Of a stretch of 64,000 nucleotides of DNA, positions 56,947-64,000 are shown in pieces. Numbering within the stretch: the first letter of the stretch is position 1; each line of letters starts with the position of its first letter. The notes under the pieces are model-generated. The model was not told where the DNA came from and did not search any database. It saw nothing but the letters and a program-made list of their open reading frames with translations. The position numbers and the translations under genes were made by a program. The stretch comes from an uncultured Cellvibrio sp. (GTDB taxonomy: Bacteria > Pseudomonadota > Gammaproteobacteria > Pseudomonadales > Cellvibrionaceae), in contig CAMLKG010000026.1 of NCBI GenBank assembly GCA_946480695.1, positions 1-64,000 of the forward strand, in the 5' to 3' direction.

Positions 56947-57134
56947 TCACTCCCATGAGGTCAGAAATCATGGGGGCGGACTGAGCAGGGTTCTGACCAC
57001 CGGTCCAAACCACACCGGCCCACCCGAAGGTGGCCCCGCCCAGCCGCCATAACAACAGGCAAAGCTGTACGAGGACACTAAAACTTACGTTCTAGCGCCG
57101 GTTTGGACACGGGGTCAGAATCCCGACTGCGGGA
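56947..57134 (-). ncRNA. Candidate structured RNA leader
   Basis: Paired elements: TTCTGACC-N4-GTCCAAACC (56991-57011) with GGTTTGGAC-N4-GGTCAGAA (57100-57120), an outer stem of 17 bp with one symmetric internal loop; an inner hairpin (GGCCCACC.. with ..GGTGGCC, near 57017-57035); flanking hairpins CCCATGA/TCATGGG (56953-56972) and ATCCCG/CGGGAT (57120-57135). On the minus strand it ends about 35 nt before the 103-aa gene. I recall similar conserved leaders in pseudomonads, not verified. No gene lies in 57135-57378. Confidence 0.5.
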
Positions 57135-57378
57135 TTTACCACAGCGCGGGCAGGTTAGGGGATGAGGGTAGGGTTGTCAACGGAGGTGCATAAAAGGTTG
57201 TAAATCGCACCGGTGTGTGTTGTCGCGAAATCCTTAAGTCGCCGCTTTGGAATGTCTGTTTAAACTTTCGGAAATCAAAAAATGCCTTTATAGTTGTTTA
57301 ACGGGCCGAAGGAATAATGCGCACTCTGTCGGCAAAAAATTAGGAACCAAACTAACCATCGATTAATAGGAGGTATAA

Positions 57379-57903
57379 ATGGTTACTTTCAAAAAATTAT
57401 GGGCAGCTCATCCACAAGTTTTAGGGAATGATGATCCATGCAGTACAAACGGAAAGCCGAATTTTTCAGATCAGTGCGCCATTAGAGTTGGGGCCGCGCT
57501 TGCCACATGCGGTGTCAAAACTAGCGCGCTATCTGGTGTTCGCCATTGTTGGCACCATGAAAAATCCAGTGGGCACACTCTAGCCGCCGAAGAGTTGGCA
57601 AATGGCTTGAATAAACTACCAATTCCTGGAATAAAGAGCGGTATAAAGGTAAACCCTTCTGATTTCCGAAGTGTTTTAAATGGAAAAAAAGGAATCATCT
57701 TCTTCAAGGACTATTGGCAGAGAACAATTAGTGGAAAGAAGGAATCCTTTAGGAATCGCACGGGTGATCATATCGATTTATGGAATGGTTTCCGATTGGC
57801 ACATCCACGATCAATAGTTCAAATGTATTTGAGGGTAGGCTCTTTTGGGCTTGGTTCGGATCATTCTCAATCTAAAGAAATATGGTTCTGGGAGGTACTA
57901 TGA
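57379..57903 (+). CDS. Tae4-family peptidoglycan amidase effector
   Basis: 174 residues, usual Tae4 length. Catalytic Cys in FSDQCAIRVGAAL (about residue 34), a conserved HTLAAEELANGL segment, IIFFKDYWQR, and catalytic His in GDHIDLWNG (about residue 136). Tae4 proteins are type VI secretion effectors that cut the peptide cross-bridge of peptidoglycan. AGGAGG precedes the ATG. Its stop overlaps the next small membrane gene (ATGA). No type VI secretion genes are in the window. GC is lower than in the xylan cluster, suggesting transfer. Confidence 0.85.
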   Translation: MVTFKKLWAAHPQVLGNDDPCSTNGKPNFSDQCAIRVGAALATCGVKTSALSGVRHCWHHEKSSGHTLAAEELANGLNKLPIPGIKSGIKVNPSDFRSVLNGKKGIIFFKDYWQRTISGKKESFRNRTGDHIDLWNGFRLAHPRSIVQMYLRVGSFGLGSDHSQSKEIWFWEVL

Positions 57904-58130
57904 AATTTATAATATCTCTCGCTGGGGCAGTAGCATCTGGAATTATCTGCTTCATTATTTTTTCATTGATATCAAAATATCAAATTGCACAAGTGGGATA
58001 TACGCCAAGCCAATCTGATGAGCTTATAGATATTTTTATAGTCATCGCACCTTTAGCTATTCTGGTCGGGGGGTGGTTATCGCTAAGAATGTATAAAAAT
58101 TACCTAACAAAAATATCAAGTGGGCGCTAA
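57900..58130 (+). CDS. Small two-helix membrane protein, possible Tae4 immunity partner
   Basis: 76 residues. Two hydrophobic helices (FIISLAGAVASGIICFIIFSL and IDIFIVIAPLAILVGGWLSL) with a short basic tail. Its ATG overlaps the Tae4-like stop (ATGA) with GGAGG upstream, so the two are co-translated. Known Tai4 immunity proteins are soluble and periplasmic; a membrane protein here would be a different solution, or it may have another role. Confidence 0.6.
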   Translation: MKFIISLAGAVASGIICFIIFSLISKYQIAQVGYTPSQSDELIDIFIVIAPLAILVGGWLSLRMYKNYLTKISSGR

Positions 58131-58307
58131 CAAACGCGCCGCAATTAACTGGTTATAAGGTTTATTGAATTAATCAATTATAAGAAAGCTGCCAAATAGG
58201 CGACCTGATTGTTGTCAATAATTTAACGTTATGATCCGTGGCCAAGCCGTGAGGCTTATGAAAATTCGAGTGAGTGGCCTCAACATTTGGTAAGTTTTAG
58301 GGACAAG

Positions 58308-58497
58308 ATGCGCGCACTTTTAAAAACCGGAATGCCAAAGCTCTTGTATCAACTTATTACTGAAGTTGATCTTCTAAAAAATGATGTATTCGGTTAATTC
58401 CATTACAGATTATTTAGGACCGCGCACTCAAGTCTCTACAATTATGGATGCGGTTTTTGTTATGGAAAACAACGCGCCTCTAATCCAATGTAAATAA
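58308..58497 (+). pseudogene. Small frameshifted open reading frame
   Basis: ORF 58308-58397 (29 aa, begins MRALLKTGMPKLLYQL) overlaps a second frame 58384-58497 (37 aa, MYSVNSITDYLGPRTQ... ending PLIQCK) that looks like its continuation, so one base change probably broke a ~62-aa gene. No family recognised. The rest of 58131-58843 holds no gene; a start near 58128 (TAACAAACGCG) could be a degenerate attC remnant. Confidence 0.3.
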
Positions 58498-58756
58498 GTT
58501 TCGATGATACGTTTGGAGTAGCGACGCCGCATCATTTAATCGTAAACACCAGAAAGAAAGGATGATTTATACATGCTGCCTCCTGCAATTATATAATTAA
58601 CTGTTTTTATATACAGGTATTTTGTGCTTAACAAGAAAATTAGCAAGGAAATTTCCCCATCTTTTATCCTGCTATTCAGACTGATCCAACCCGCTGGAGT
58701 CCTGTAATGGCGCGTAATTAATGGTTGTGCTATAAACATCATTCTCGAACTTGGAT

Positions 58757-58791
58757 GGAAAGCTTTCGAGGCAGAAAGGTGGAAGCTTTCC
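58757..58791. repeat. Inverted repeat upstream of pore-former candidate
   Basis: GGAAAGCTT (58757-58765) and AAGCTTTCC (58783-58791), perfect 9-bp arms, 17-nt loop. Could be a regulatory site or a transfer scar. Confidence 0.4.
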
Positions 58792-58843
58792 GTCTAATAA
58801 CATTGTTGGGCCACAAGATTGCTATCTCTAGTCCGGAGGGCAT

Positions 58844-59989
58844 ATGTCAGCGATTGATGCAGCGCAGCACCTAAATAGACTCTTAGCCGGCAAACCGAAG
58901 ATCAAAGTTCAAAAGTCACGCAGCGTTACGACGCAAGAATGCCGTGTGGTAAGGCCTTCCGTCCGAAGCGGGGGCGAGGACTACATCTCCTGTCGCGATG
59001 TGACAACAACGGAGTCATATGAAGACATCGCGCAGGCTTTGGTTGCCAGTACAGAAGTTAAGGCAGTAAACAACCTCACAATTCACACTGGTTCCGTTGT
59101 TTCCTTGCCTGAATCAGTTCTTCTGGTTAGGAAAGACATCGTCAATCTAGGAGATGCGACGATTACATCGGGTCAGACTCTAAGTGTTTCAGGAACGCGA
59201 GGCTGGACGTTTACAAAAAGCCGCAGTGTCACTACAACTCTGGGCACGAGCCGAACATTATCAGTAGGCATTCCTGGTGTCGGTAGTATGAATGTTGGGT
59301 TGTCGTGGAGCCAAGCGGTTTCAGTTTCTAACTCCGCGACCGAGAGCCATTCTGAAACGGTGACTAGATCAACGTCCGAAACAATTACCGTCGGGCCACG
59401 CCGTTGCGTCTCGTATGAGCTTCTTGCGTATCAGATTGCAGTCGAAGTAAGAATCACAGCTGATCTCGTCATAGATGGATCAATCGTTACGAATAGCAGT
59501 GGAATCACCTTAGCTAGTCAACTGTTGTCAGTCGAAGAACGGACGGTACCTTTCGAAGCCATTCTCAGAATTGAAGATGTTTCGCACGGAATTATCCGCA
59601 CACGCGATATTGGTGGGGCTAACGGACAAGACACGAACAATCCAATTCGCATTCATGAAACAGGTCACGTATTCCAAGGGAAGCCAGGTGATTACTTGGT
59701 TGGTTTTACCACCCAAAGCAAGTTGCAGAGAAGTGGCGCCACCGCCTTGATGTCCACTCAATGGAGTGACGGTCCTGTCATAGTTCCTCCTGACGGAATT
59801 CACTACGAAGTTCTATACACGACACAAGTGCACAAGCCCGCCTTCGAGTGTGGCTTCAATGATGTTGGTCTGCTAAACAGTGGTACGTTTGACGTTGAGG
59901 TTCGCCAGTATAGCGAATACGCGCAGGGCAGTCTGCTTCGCCAATGGACAGAATCAGTTGAGACGTTTGTTGCTTGCATTCCGGTGTAA
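58844..59989 (+). CDS. Aerolysin/ETX-MTX2-like beta-pore-forming protein candidate
   Basis: 381 residues. Residues about 115-185 alternate Ser/Thr with hydrophobic residues (SVTTTLGTSRTLSVGIPGVG, SMNVGLSWSQAVSVSNSATE), the pattern of the membrane-inserting hairpin in aerolysin-like toxins. The flanking parts are beta-rich. No signal peptide is visible, so release would need lysis or another route. GGAGG lies 5 nt before the ATG. The match is by pattern only and no close homologue is recognised. GC is lower than in the window's metabolic genes. Confidence 0.5.
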   Translation: MSAIDAAQHLNRLLAGKPKIKVQKSRSVTTQECRVVRPSVRSGGEDYISCRDVTTTESYEDIAQALVASTEVKAVNNLTIHTGSVVSLPESVLLVRKDIVNLGDATITSGQTLSVSGTRGWTFTKSRSVTTTLGTSRTLSVGIPGVGSMNVGLSWSQAVSVSNSATESHSETVTRSTSETITVGPRRCVSYELLAYQIAVEVRITADLVIDGSIVTNSSGITLASQLLSVEERTVPFEAILRIEDVSHGIIRTRDIGGANGQDTNNPIRIHETGHVFQGKPGDYLVGFTTQSKLQRSGATALMSTQWSDGPVIVPPDGIHYEVLYTTQVHKPAFECGFNDVGLLNSGTFDVEVRQYSEYAQGSLLRQWTESVETFVACIPV

Positions 59990-60036
59990 TGTCCCAACGT
60001 GGCTGAGCTTGGGGGTTACATGCACGCGGAGAACGA

Positions 60037-60519
60037 ATGAGCCTAGTAAAATCGAAAGAAATAAAGAGCGTAGCGGATTCATTTCAGCTTATAGCTGATC
60101 TAGCATTAGAGCGATGCCCGGGATATGAAGGAATCATTGCCTCTTATATTTCTAATGTGGCATTTTCAGTTGAACTCTATATCAAATGTATGGATGCAAC
60201 CGAAGTTGAAAAGGTTGTCTGCGAAATTGGAACGGCTCAATTGACTAAGGTCTTTGCCGCAAGCGCTTTGAGAGGACACAGCCTTGGTAAGCTATTTGAA
60301 GGTCTATCGTTGAGTGTAAAAAATCTTCTTGAAAGTGAATTTAGGGATTCTAAGTGGAATTTAAATCTTCATTCCCTATCTGACGAGTTAAATGAATTAA
60401 GTGATCTGTTCATTAAATATCGGTATGTCTTTGAGCATAAAGAAGTGTATATAGAGCATGCGGAGCGCATTTATGCTATATCAAATTATTTCAAAGATGT
60501 ATTTGAAAAACACATGTAA
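60037..60519 (+). CDS. HEPN-like domain protein
   Basis: 160 residues, all helical. A C-terminal Arg-x4-His motif (KYRYVFEH) matches the HEPN RNase signature, and the length fits single-domain HEPN proteins. Such proteins act as toxins or in defence, often with a nucleotidyltransferase, but no partner gene is adjacent. GGAG precedes the ATG. It is followed by TAACAAGCG, which resembles the start of an attC site interrupted by the IS element. Confidence 0.6.
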   Translation: MSLVKSKEIKSVADSFQLIADLALERCPGYEGIIASYISNVAFSVELYIKCMDATEVEKVVCEIGTAQLTKVFAASALRGHSLGKLFEGLSLSVKNLLESEFRDSKWNLNLHSLSDELNELSDLFIKYRYVFEHKEVYIEHAERIYAISNYFKDVFEKHM

Positions 60520-60541
60520 CAAGCGACTGTAGTAAAAAATC

Positions 60542-61680
<1,139 letters not shown>

Positions 61681-61734
61681 CTTATCGCTTTATGAGTTTA
61701 ATGAAAACGGTCGAAATCGATCATACAAAGCAAT

Positions 61735-61832
61735 CAAACGGATGGTTTTTAAGTTGCGCTTTTGCCATTCCGCTTCGCTCCATTTTATGGCAAAGAGCAG
61801 TTTAAAAACCACAGCTTATCGCGGCGTTAAAT
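61735..61832 (+). repeat. attC-like site, left end missing or interrupted
   Basis: Long imperfect hairpin: GGTTTTTAA (61744-61752) with TTTAAAAACC (61801-61810), TTGCCAT (61762-61768) with ATGGCAA (61787-61793), ending GCGGCGTTAAAT with the R' box GTTAAAT (61826-61832). The lipoprotein gene starts 13 nt later. Confidence 0.6.
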
Positions 61833-61844
61833 TGAGGAAAAATA

Positions 61845-62312
61845 ATGAGATTAATTACATCCGTCCTAGTGGCGGCCCTTATGTTGGCAGGGTGTGCAGC
61901 TTCAGGTCCAAGATACGTAGATAAAAACTTCATCGAGCCCAGGAAGGCGGCCGTCTTTTTTTATCGACCAGACCGGTTTTTCCAGGGCGGAGGCGGACCT
62001 GATGTTTACGTGAACGACATAAAAGAATTTCGCATGCTTAACGGCGGATATTCCTATCTCTTATTAAATCCGGGAAAGCACGTCATTAGTCCGCGAAACC
62101 ACTTTAACTGGGGGCTGGATGGGGTAGACACTGAAATAAGTGTTGAGGCTGGCAAGGAATATTACCTGAGAATGGACTTCTCTGGCGCAGCGGTTGATTC
62201 GGTCGTCGTCGGCAGTGTAGGCGTTGGTTCCGTGTCTGGTATAACCATTTTTAACTTGGTGGACGAAACAACGGCGAAAAATGAAATAATCCATACTAAG
62301 ATGGTGAAGTAG
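61845..62312 (+). CDS. Cassette lipoprotein (DUF2846-like)
   Basis: 155 residues. Signal peptide with lipobox LAGC (Cys about residue 17). AAVFFYRPDRFFQG, a VYVNDIKEFRMLNGGYSY segment and LLLNPGKHVI match DUF2846-type lipoproteins. GAGG precedes the ATG. Bounded by attC-like sites on both sides, it is a typical gene cassette. Confidence 0.75.
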   Translation: MRLITSVLVAALMLAGCAASGPRYVDKNFIEPRKAAVFFYRPDRFFQGGGGPDVYVNDIKEFRMLNGGYSYLLLNPGKHVISPRNHFNWGLDGVDTEISVEAGKEYYLRMDFSGAAVDSVVVGSVGVGSVSGITIFNLVDETTAKNEIIHTKMVK

Positions 62313-62313
62313 A

Positions 62314-62390
62314 TGTTAACAAGCAGCAGCACGGCGATCGCCTTTACGCAGCTTCGCTGCTCCAAAGCGCCGCTTGTACCGAGCGTTAGT
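62314..62390 (+). repeat. attC-like recombination site 2
   Basis: GTTAACAAGC at the left end (62315) and GAGCGTTAGT at the right end (62381-62390); the interior GCAGC..GCTGC and GGCG..CGCC arms pair. Short (77 bp). Starts 2 nt after the lipoprotein stop. Confidence 0.65.
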
Positions 62391-62396
62391 ACAACC

Positions 62397-62840
62397 ATGA
62401 ATAAAATTTTGCTTATATTATTGTTATTCTATTCAGCTAATGTGTTCTCTTGTGCTCCATTGCCAGAGAACCTGTATCTACCTTTTGAGCTAAATGAATA
62501 CTACGATAAAAAACGAAATCCAGTTAAGCCAATAATAAAAGCTTCCTTGCATCGCGCCAAAAATTTTGTAGCTTCATGTTTACAACCTAGCTATCTGTCT
62601 TTCCAAGTTGAAAACGTAAGCAACAATCCAAAGGCAGGCTATGTCTTTAAAGTTATTTCCAGTAACTTATCCGATTTCTCTATCGCTCAAGAAGAAATAG
62701 TTCCTGACGATGAATTCATTAGCTTTACCTTTTTGGAAAATAAGCTTCAATTTGGTAAGCCAATTGAAATTAAAATTGAAATTTATGCCATTTTGCCTAA
62801 CGGCAAAAAAAGTGAATCTGTAATTCTAGAAATACATTAG
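62397..62840 (+). CDS. Cassette-encoded secreted protein, unknown
   Basis: 147 residues. Signal peptide about 1-18 (LLFYSANVFSCA). The mature part is strand-rich, with two further Cys and no recognised family. No ribosome-binding site is visible; the ATG at 62397 lies 7 nt after the attC right end, as usual for cassettes. Codon use is AT-rich. Confidence 0.65.
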   Translation: MNKILLILLLFYSANVFSCAPLPENLYLPFELNEYYDKKRNPVKPIIKASLHRAKNFVASCLQPSYLSFQVENVSNNPKAGYVFKVISSNLSDFSIAQEEIVPDDEFISFTFLENKLQFGKPIEIKIEIYAILPNGKKSESVILEIH

Positions 62841-62845
62841 AAATA

Positions 62846-62977
62846 TATTAACAAGGCGTTGCAACTCGCACACTTCGTGCGCTGGACAGTTTGTAAGTCG
62901 CAGTTTTGTGGTTTTGCTGCGCAAAAGTAATCCACAAAACCACGACTTACAAACTGCCGTTGTGCGCGGCGTTATGC
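62846..62977 (+). repeat. attC-like recombination site 3
   Basis: 132 bp from TTAACAAGGCG (62848) to GCGGCGTTATGC (R' box 62971-62977). A long near-perfect hairpin pairs CAGTTTGTAAGTCG with CGACTTACAAACTG, plus an inner stem at TTTTGTGGTTTT. Strongly similar to site 4. Confidence 0.8.
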
Positions 62978-62988
62978 ATGGGTGTTAA

Positions 62989-63465
62989 GTGAATAGAATT
63001 TTAAATGCTGTAAGTTGGTGCTGGTTCCTTCTCGTATTTTTAGGATACCCATTTTTTCTTTTTGTAAATCTATTCTATGGAAAAAATAATATACATTTCG
63101 TGTCCGTGTTAATTTTTATAGTTACAATATTTACAACTTCTTTCTGGAATATATTCAATAAAAATATAGAATATCTGCTTTCCATCCAGTTATTGAAAAT
63201 GGTTTTATCGGCAATTGTAAGTATTTTATGTTTCGCAAATTTATATAAATTTGGTGGCCTAAAAAGTCCCGATTCAACTATAGTTCATAGCTCCATTGAT
63301 TCTCTTTATTTTTCAATTATTACTTGGACTACAGTTGGTTACGGAGACTTCACTCCAACACCGGAAGTACGAATGTACGCTGCTATTGAAGCGCTATTAG
63401 GAACAATTTTCATCCCGTTAATCCTTACTGCTTTAATTTATATGCTAAGCAACAAAAAAGCATAA
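62989..63465 (+). CDS. Cassette-encoded potassium channel-like protein
   Basis: 158 residues. About four hydrophobic helices; the selectivity filter TTVGYGDF lies near residue 117, flanked by pore helix FSIITWTT and a C-terminal helix. The layout resembles Ion_trans_2 two-helix K+ channels with two extra N-terminal helices. GTG start at 62989, no ribosome-binding site. Part of the cassette array. Confidence 0.82.
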   Translation: MNRILNAVSWCWFLLVFLGYPFFLFVNLFYGKNNIHFVSVLIFIVTIFTTSFWNIFNKNIEYLLSIQLLKMVLSAIVSILCFANLYKFGGLKSPDSTIVHSSIDSLYFSIITWTTVGYGDFTPTPEVRMYAAIEALLGTIFIPLILTALIYMLSNKKA

Positions 63466-63591
63466 CAAGGCGTAGCAGCCCGCACACTACGTGTGCTGGA
63501 CAGTTTGTAAGTCGCGGCTTTGTGGTTTTGCTGCGCAAAAGTAATCCACAAAGTCCCAACTTAAAAACTGCCCCTGCGCTCAGCGTTAAAT
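63460..63591 (+). repeat. attC-like recombination site 4
   Basis: 132 bp from GCATAACAAGGCG (63460) to CAGCGTTAAAT (R' box GTTAAAT 63585-63591). Shares the CAGTTTGTAAGTCG arm and much of its interior with site 3; its right arm reads CCCAACTTAAAAACTG, slightly diverged. Confidence 0.8.
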
Positions 63592-63599
63592 TTACTACC

Positions 63600-63971
63600 A
63601 TGATTCGAACTATTTCTTCACTATTCATTATTCTGCTCATGCTTTTTGCTATTCAGCAATGGATGGTTACATCGGATAAAGTGGCAGTTTTGAATGAAAT
63701 ATCAAAAATTAAAACCACTGAGTCTTGTGCTACAGTTGGCGGAAATCTGACCCCTGTTTGTTTGAGCGGCAAACAAATGTGCATTGTAAAGTACAGCGAT
63801 GCAGGTAAGGCCTGTATAAGCGGGGCACAGTGTAATGGGGAGTGCCGAGCGCCGCAGAACAAGTCAAATGGTATTCTTGCTGTAGGGCGCTGTTCTGCTT
63901 CTAATAATCCTTGTGGTTGTTGGGCAAATGTAGAATTTGGCATAGTGCAGCGTGGTATTTGTGCAGACTAA
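63600..63971 (+). CDS. Cassette-encoded Cys-rich secreted protein
   Basis: 123 residues. N-terminal hydrophobic helix (SSLFIILLMLFAI) as signal or anchor. The rest has about eleven Cys (KTTESCATVGGN, GKQMCIVKYS, AQCNGECRAPQ, NNPCGCWANV), suggesting disulphide bonding in the periplasm. No family recognised. The ATG at 63600 lies 8 nt after the attC right end. Confidence 0.65.
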   Translation: MIRTISSLFIILLMLFAIQQWMVTSDKVAVLNEISKIKTTESCATVGGNLTPVCLSGKQMCIVKYSDAGKACISGAQCNGECRAPQNKSNGILAVGRCSASNNPCGCWANVEFGIVQRGICAD

Positions 63972-63973
63972 AA

Positions 63974-64000
63974 ATTTAACAAATCGTTGCAGCACCGTGC
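63974..64000 (+). repeat. attC-like site 5, cut by window edge
   Basis: TTTAACAAATCGTTGCAGCACCG begins 3 nt after the previous stop, matching the left ends of the other sites. The right half lies outside the window. Confidence 0.55.

Noticed and set aside
58536..58742. 68-residue minus-strand frame.
   Set aside because: No ribosome-binding site, no recognisable pattern, in an AT-rich stretch where open frames arise by chance.
59988..60028. Short hairpin GTAA..CCCAA/TTGGG..TTAC as an attC site between two accessory genes.
   Set aside because: Only about 40 bp, shorter than functional attC sites, without clear R'' and R' boxes.

Overview
The window looks like chromosome of a saprophytic gammaproteobacterium close to Cellvibrio. 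The main reason is a run of four secreted xylan-degrading enzymes, each built as signal peptide - CBM2 - polyserine linker - catalytic domain, the architecture known from Cellvibrio japonicus/mixtus. This is recognition by eye; no database search was possible.

Region 1 (1-27,627, minus strand) is an extracellular contractile injection system (eCIS, a phage-tail-like particle), cut off at the left edge. In transcription order it holds a small helix-turn-helix-like protein, a DUF4255/Pvc16-type protein, an accessory protein, the main sheath, a tube protein, a second divergent sheath, a second tube protein, an Afp7-like cap, a 55-aa DUF5908-like protein, gpD, gpV spike, a protein with a C-terminal membrane segment, gp25, baseplate J, tail protein I, three proteins sharing one N-terminal domain, a linker-rich unknown, an AAA+ ATPase and a partial unknown. 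No capsid, terminase or lysis genes are present. A good -24/-12 (sigma-54) promoter lies in front of the first gene, and a sigma-54 activator is encoded divergently at 28,166, so the particle is probably under sigma-54 control.

Region 2 (29,662-46,427) is metabolic and housekeeping: a Rof-like antiterminator with a lytic transglycosylase, an orphan solute-binding protein, then a complete non-phosphorylating L-fucose pathway (FucP, lactonase, IclR regulator, aldo/keto reductase, two-part UxaA-type dehydratase, SDR dehydrogenase, FAH-family hydrolase) predicted to give pyruvate and lactate. It continues with an SGNH esterase, a PstS-OmpA fusion, a glutathione transferase and purKE.

Region 3 (46,766-56,573) is a xylan utilisation cluster: a membrane-bound AraC-type regulator, GH10 xylanase, GH43, GH62 arabinofuranosidase and a CE1 esterase, with terminators and leader hairpins between units.

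Region 4 (56,601-64,000) is lower in GC and reads as a mobile cassette region. It holds a strongly structured RNA candidate, a Tae4-like amidase with a small membrane partner, an aerolysin-like pore-former candidate, a HEPN protein and a frameshifted IS110-family element with a candidate bridge-RNA region. It ends in an array of small genes (lipoprotein, secreted protein, K+ channel-like protein, Cys-rich protein) separated by attC-like recombination sites. No integron integrase is in the window.
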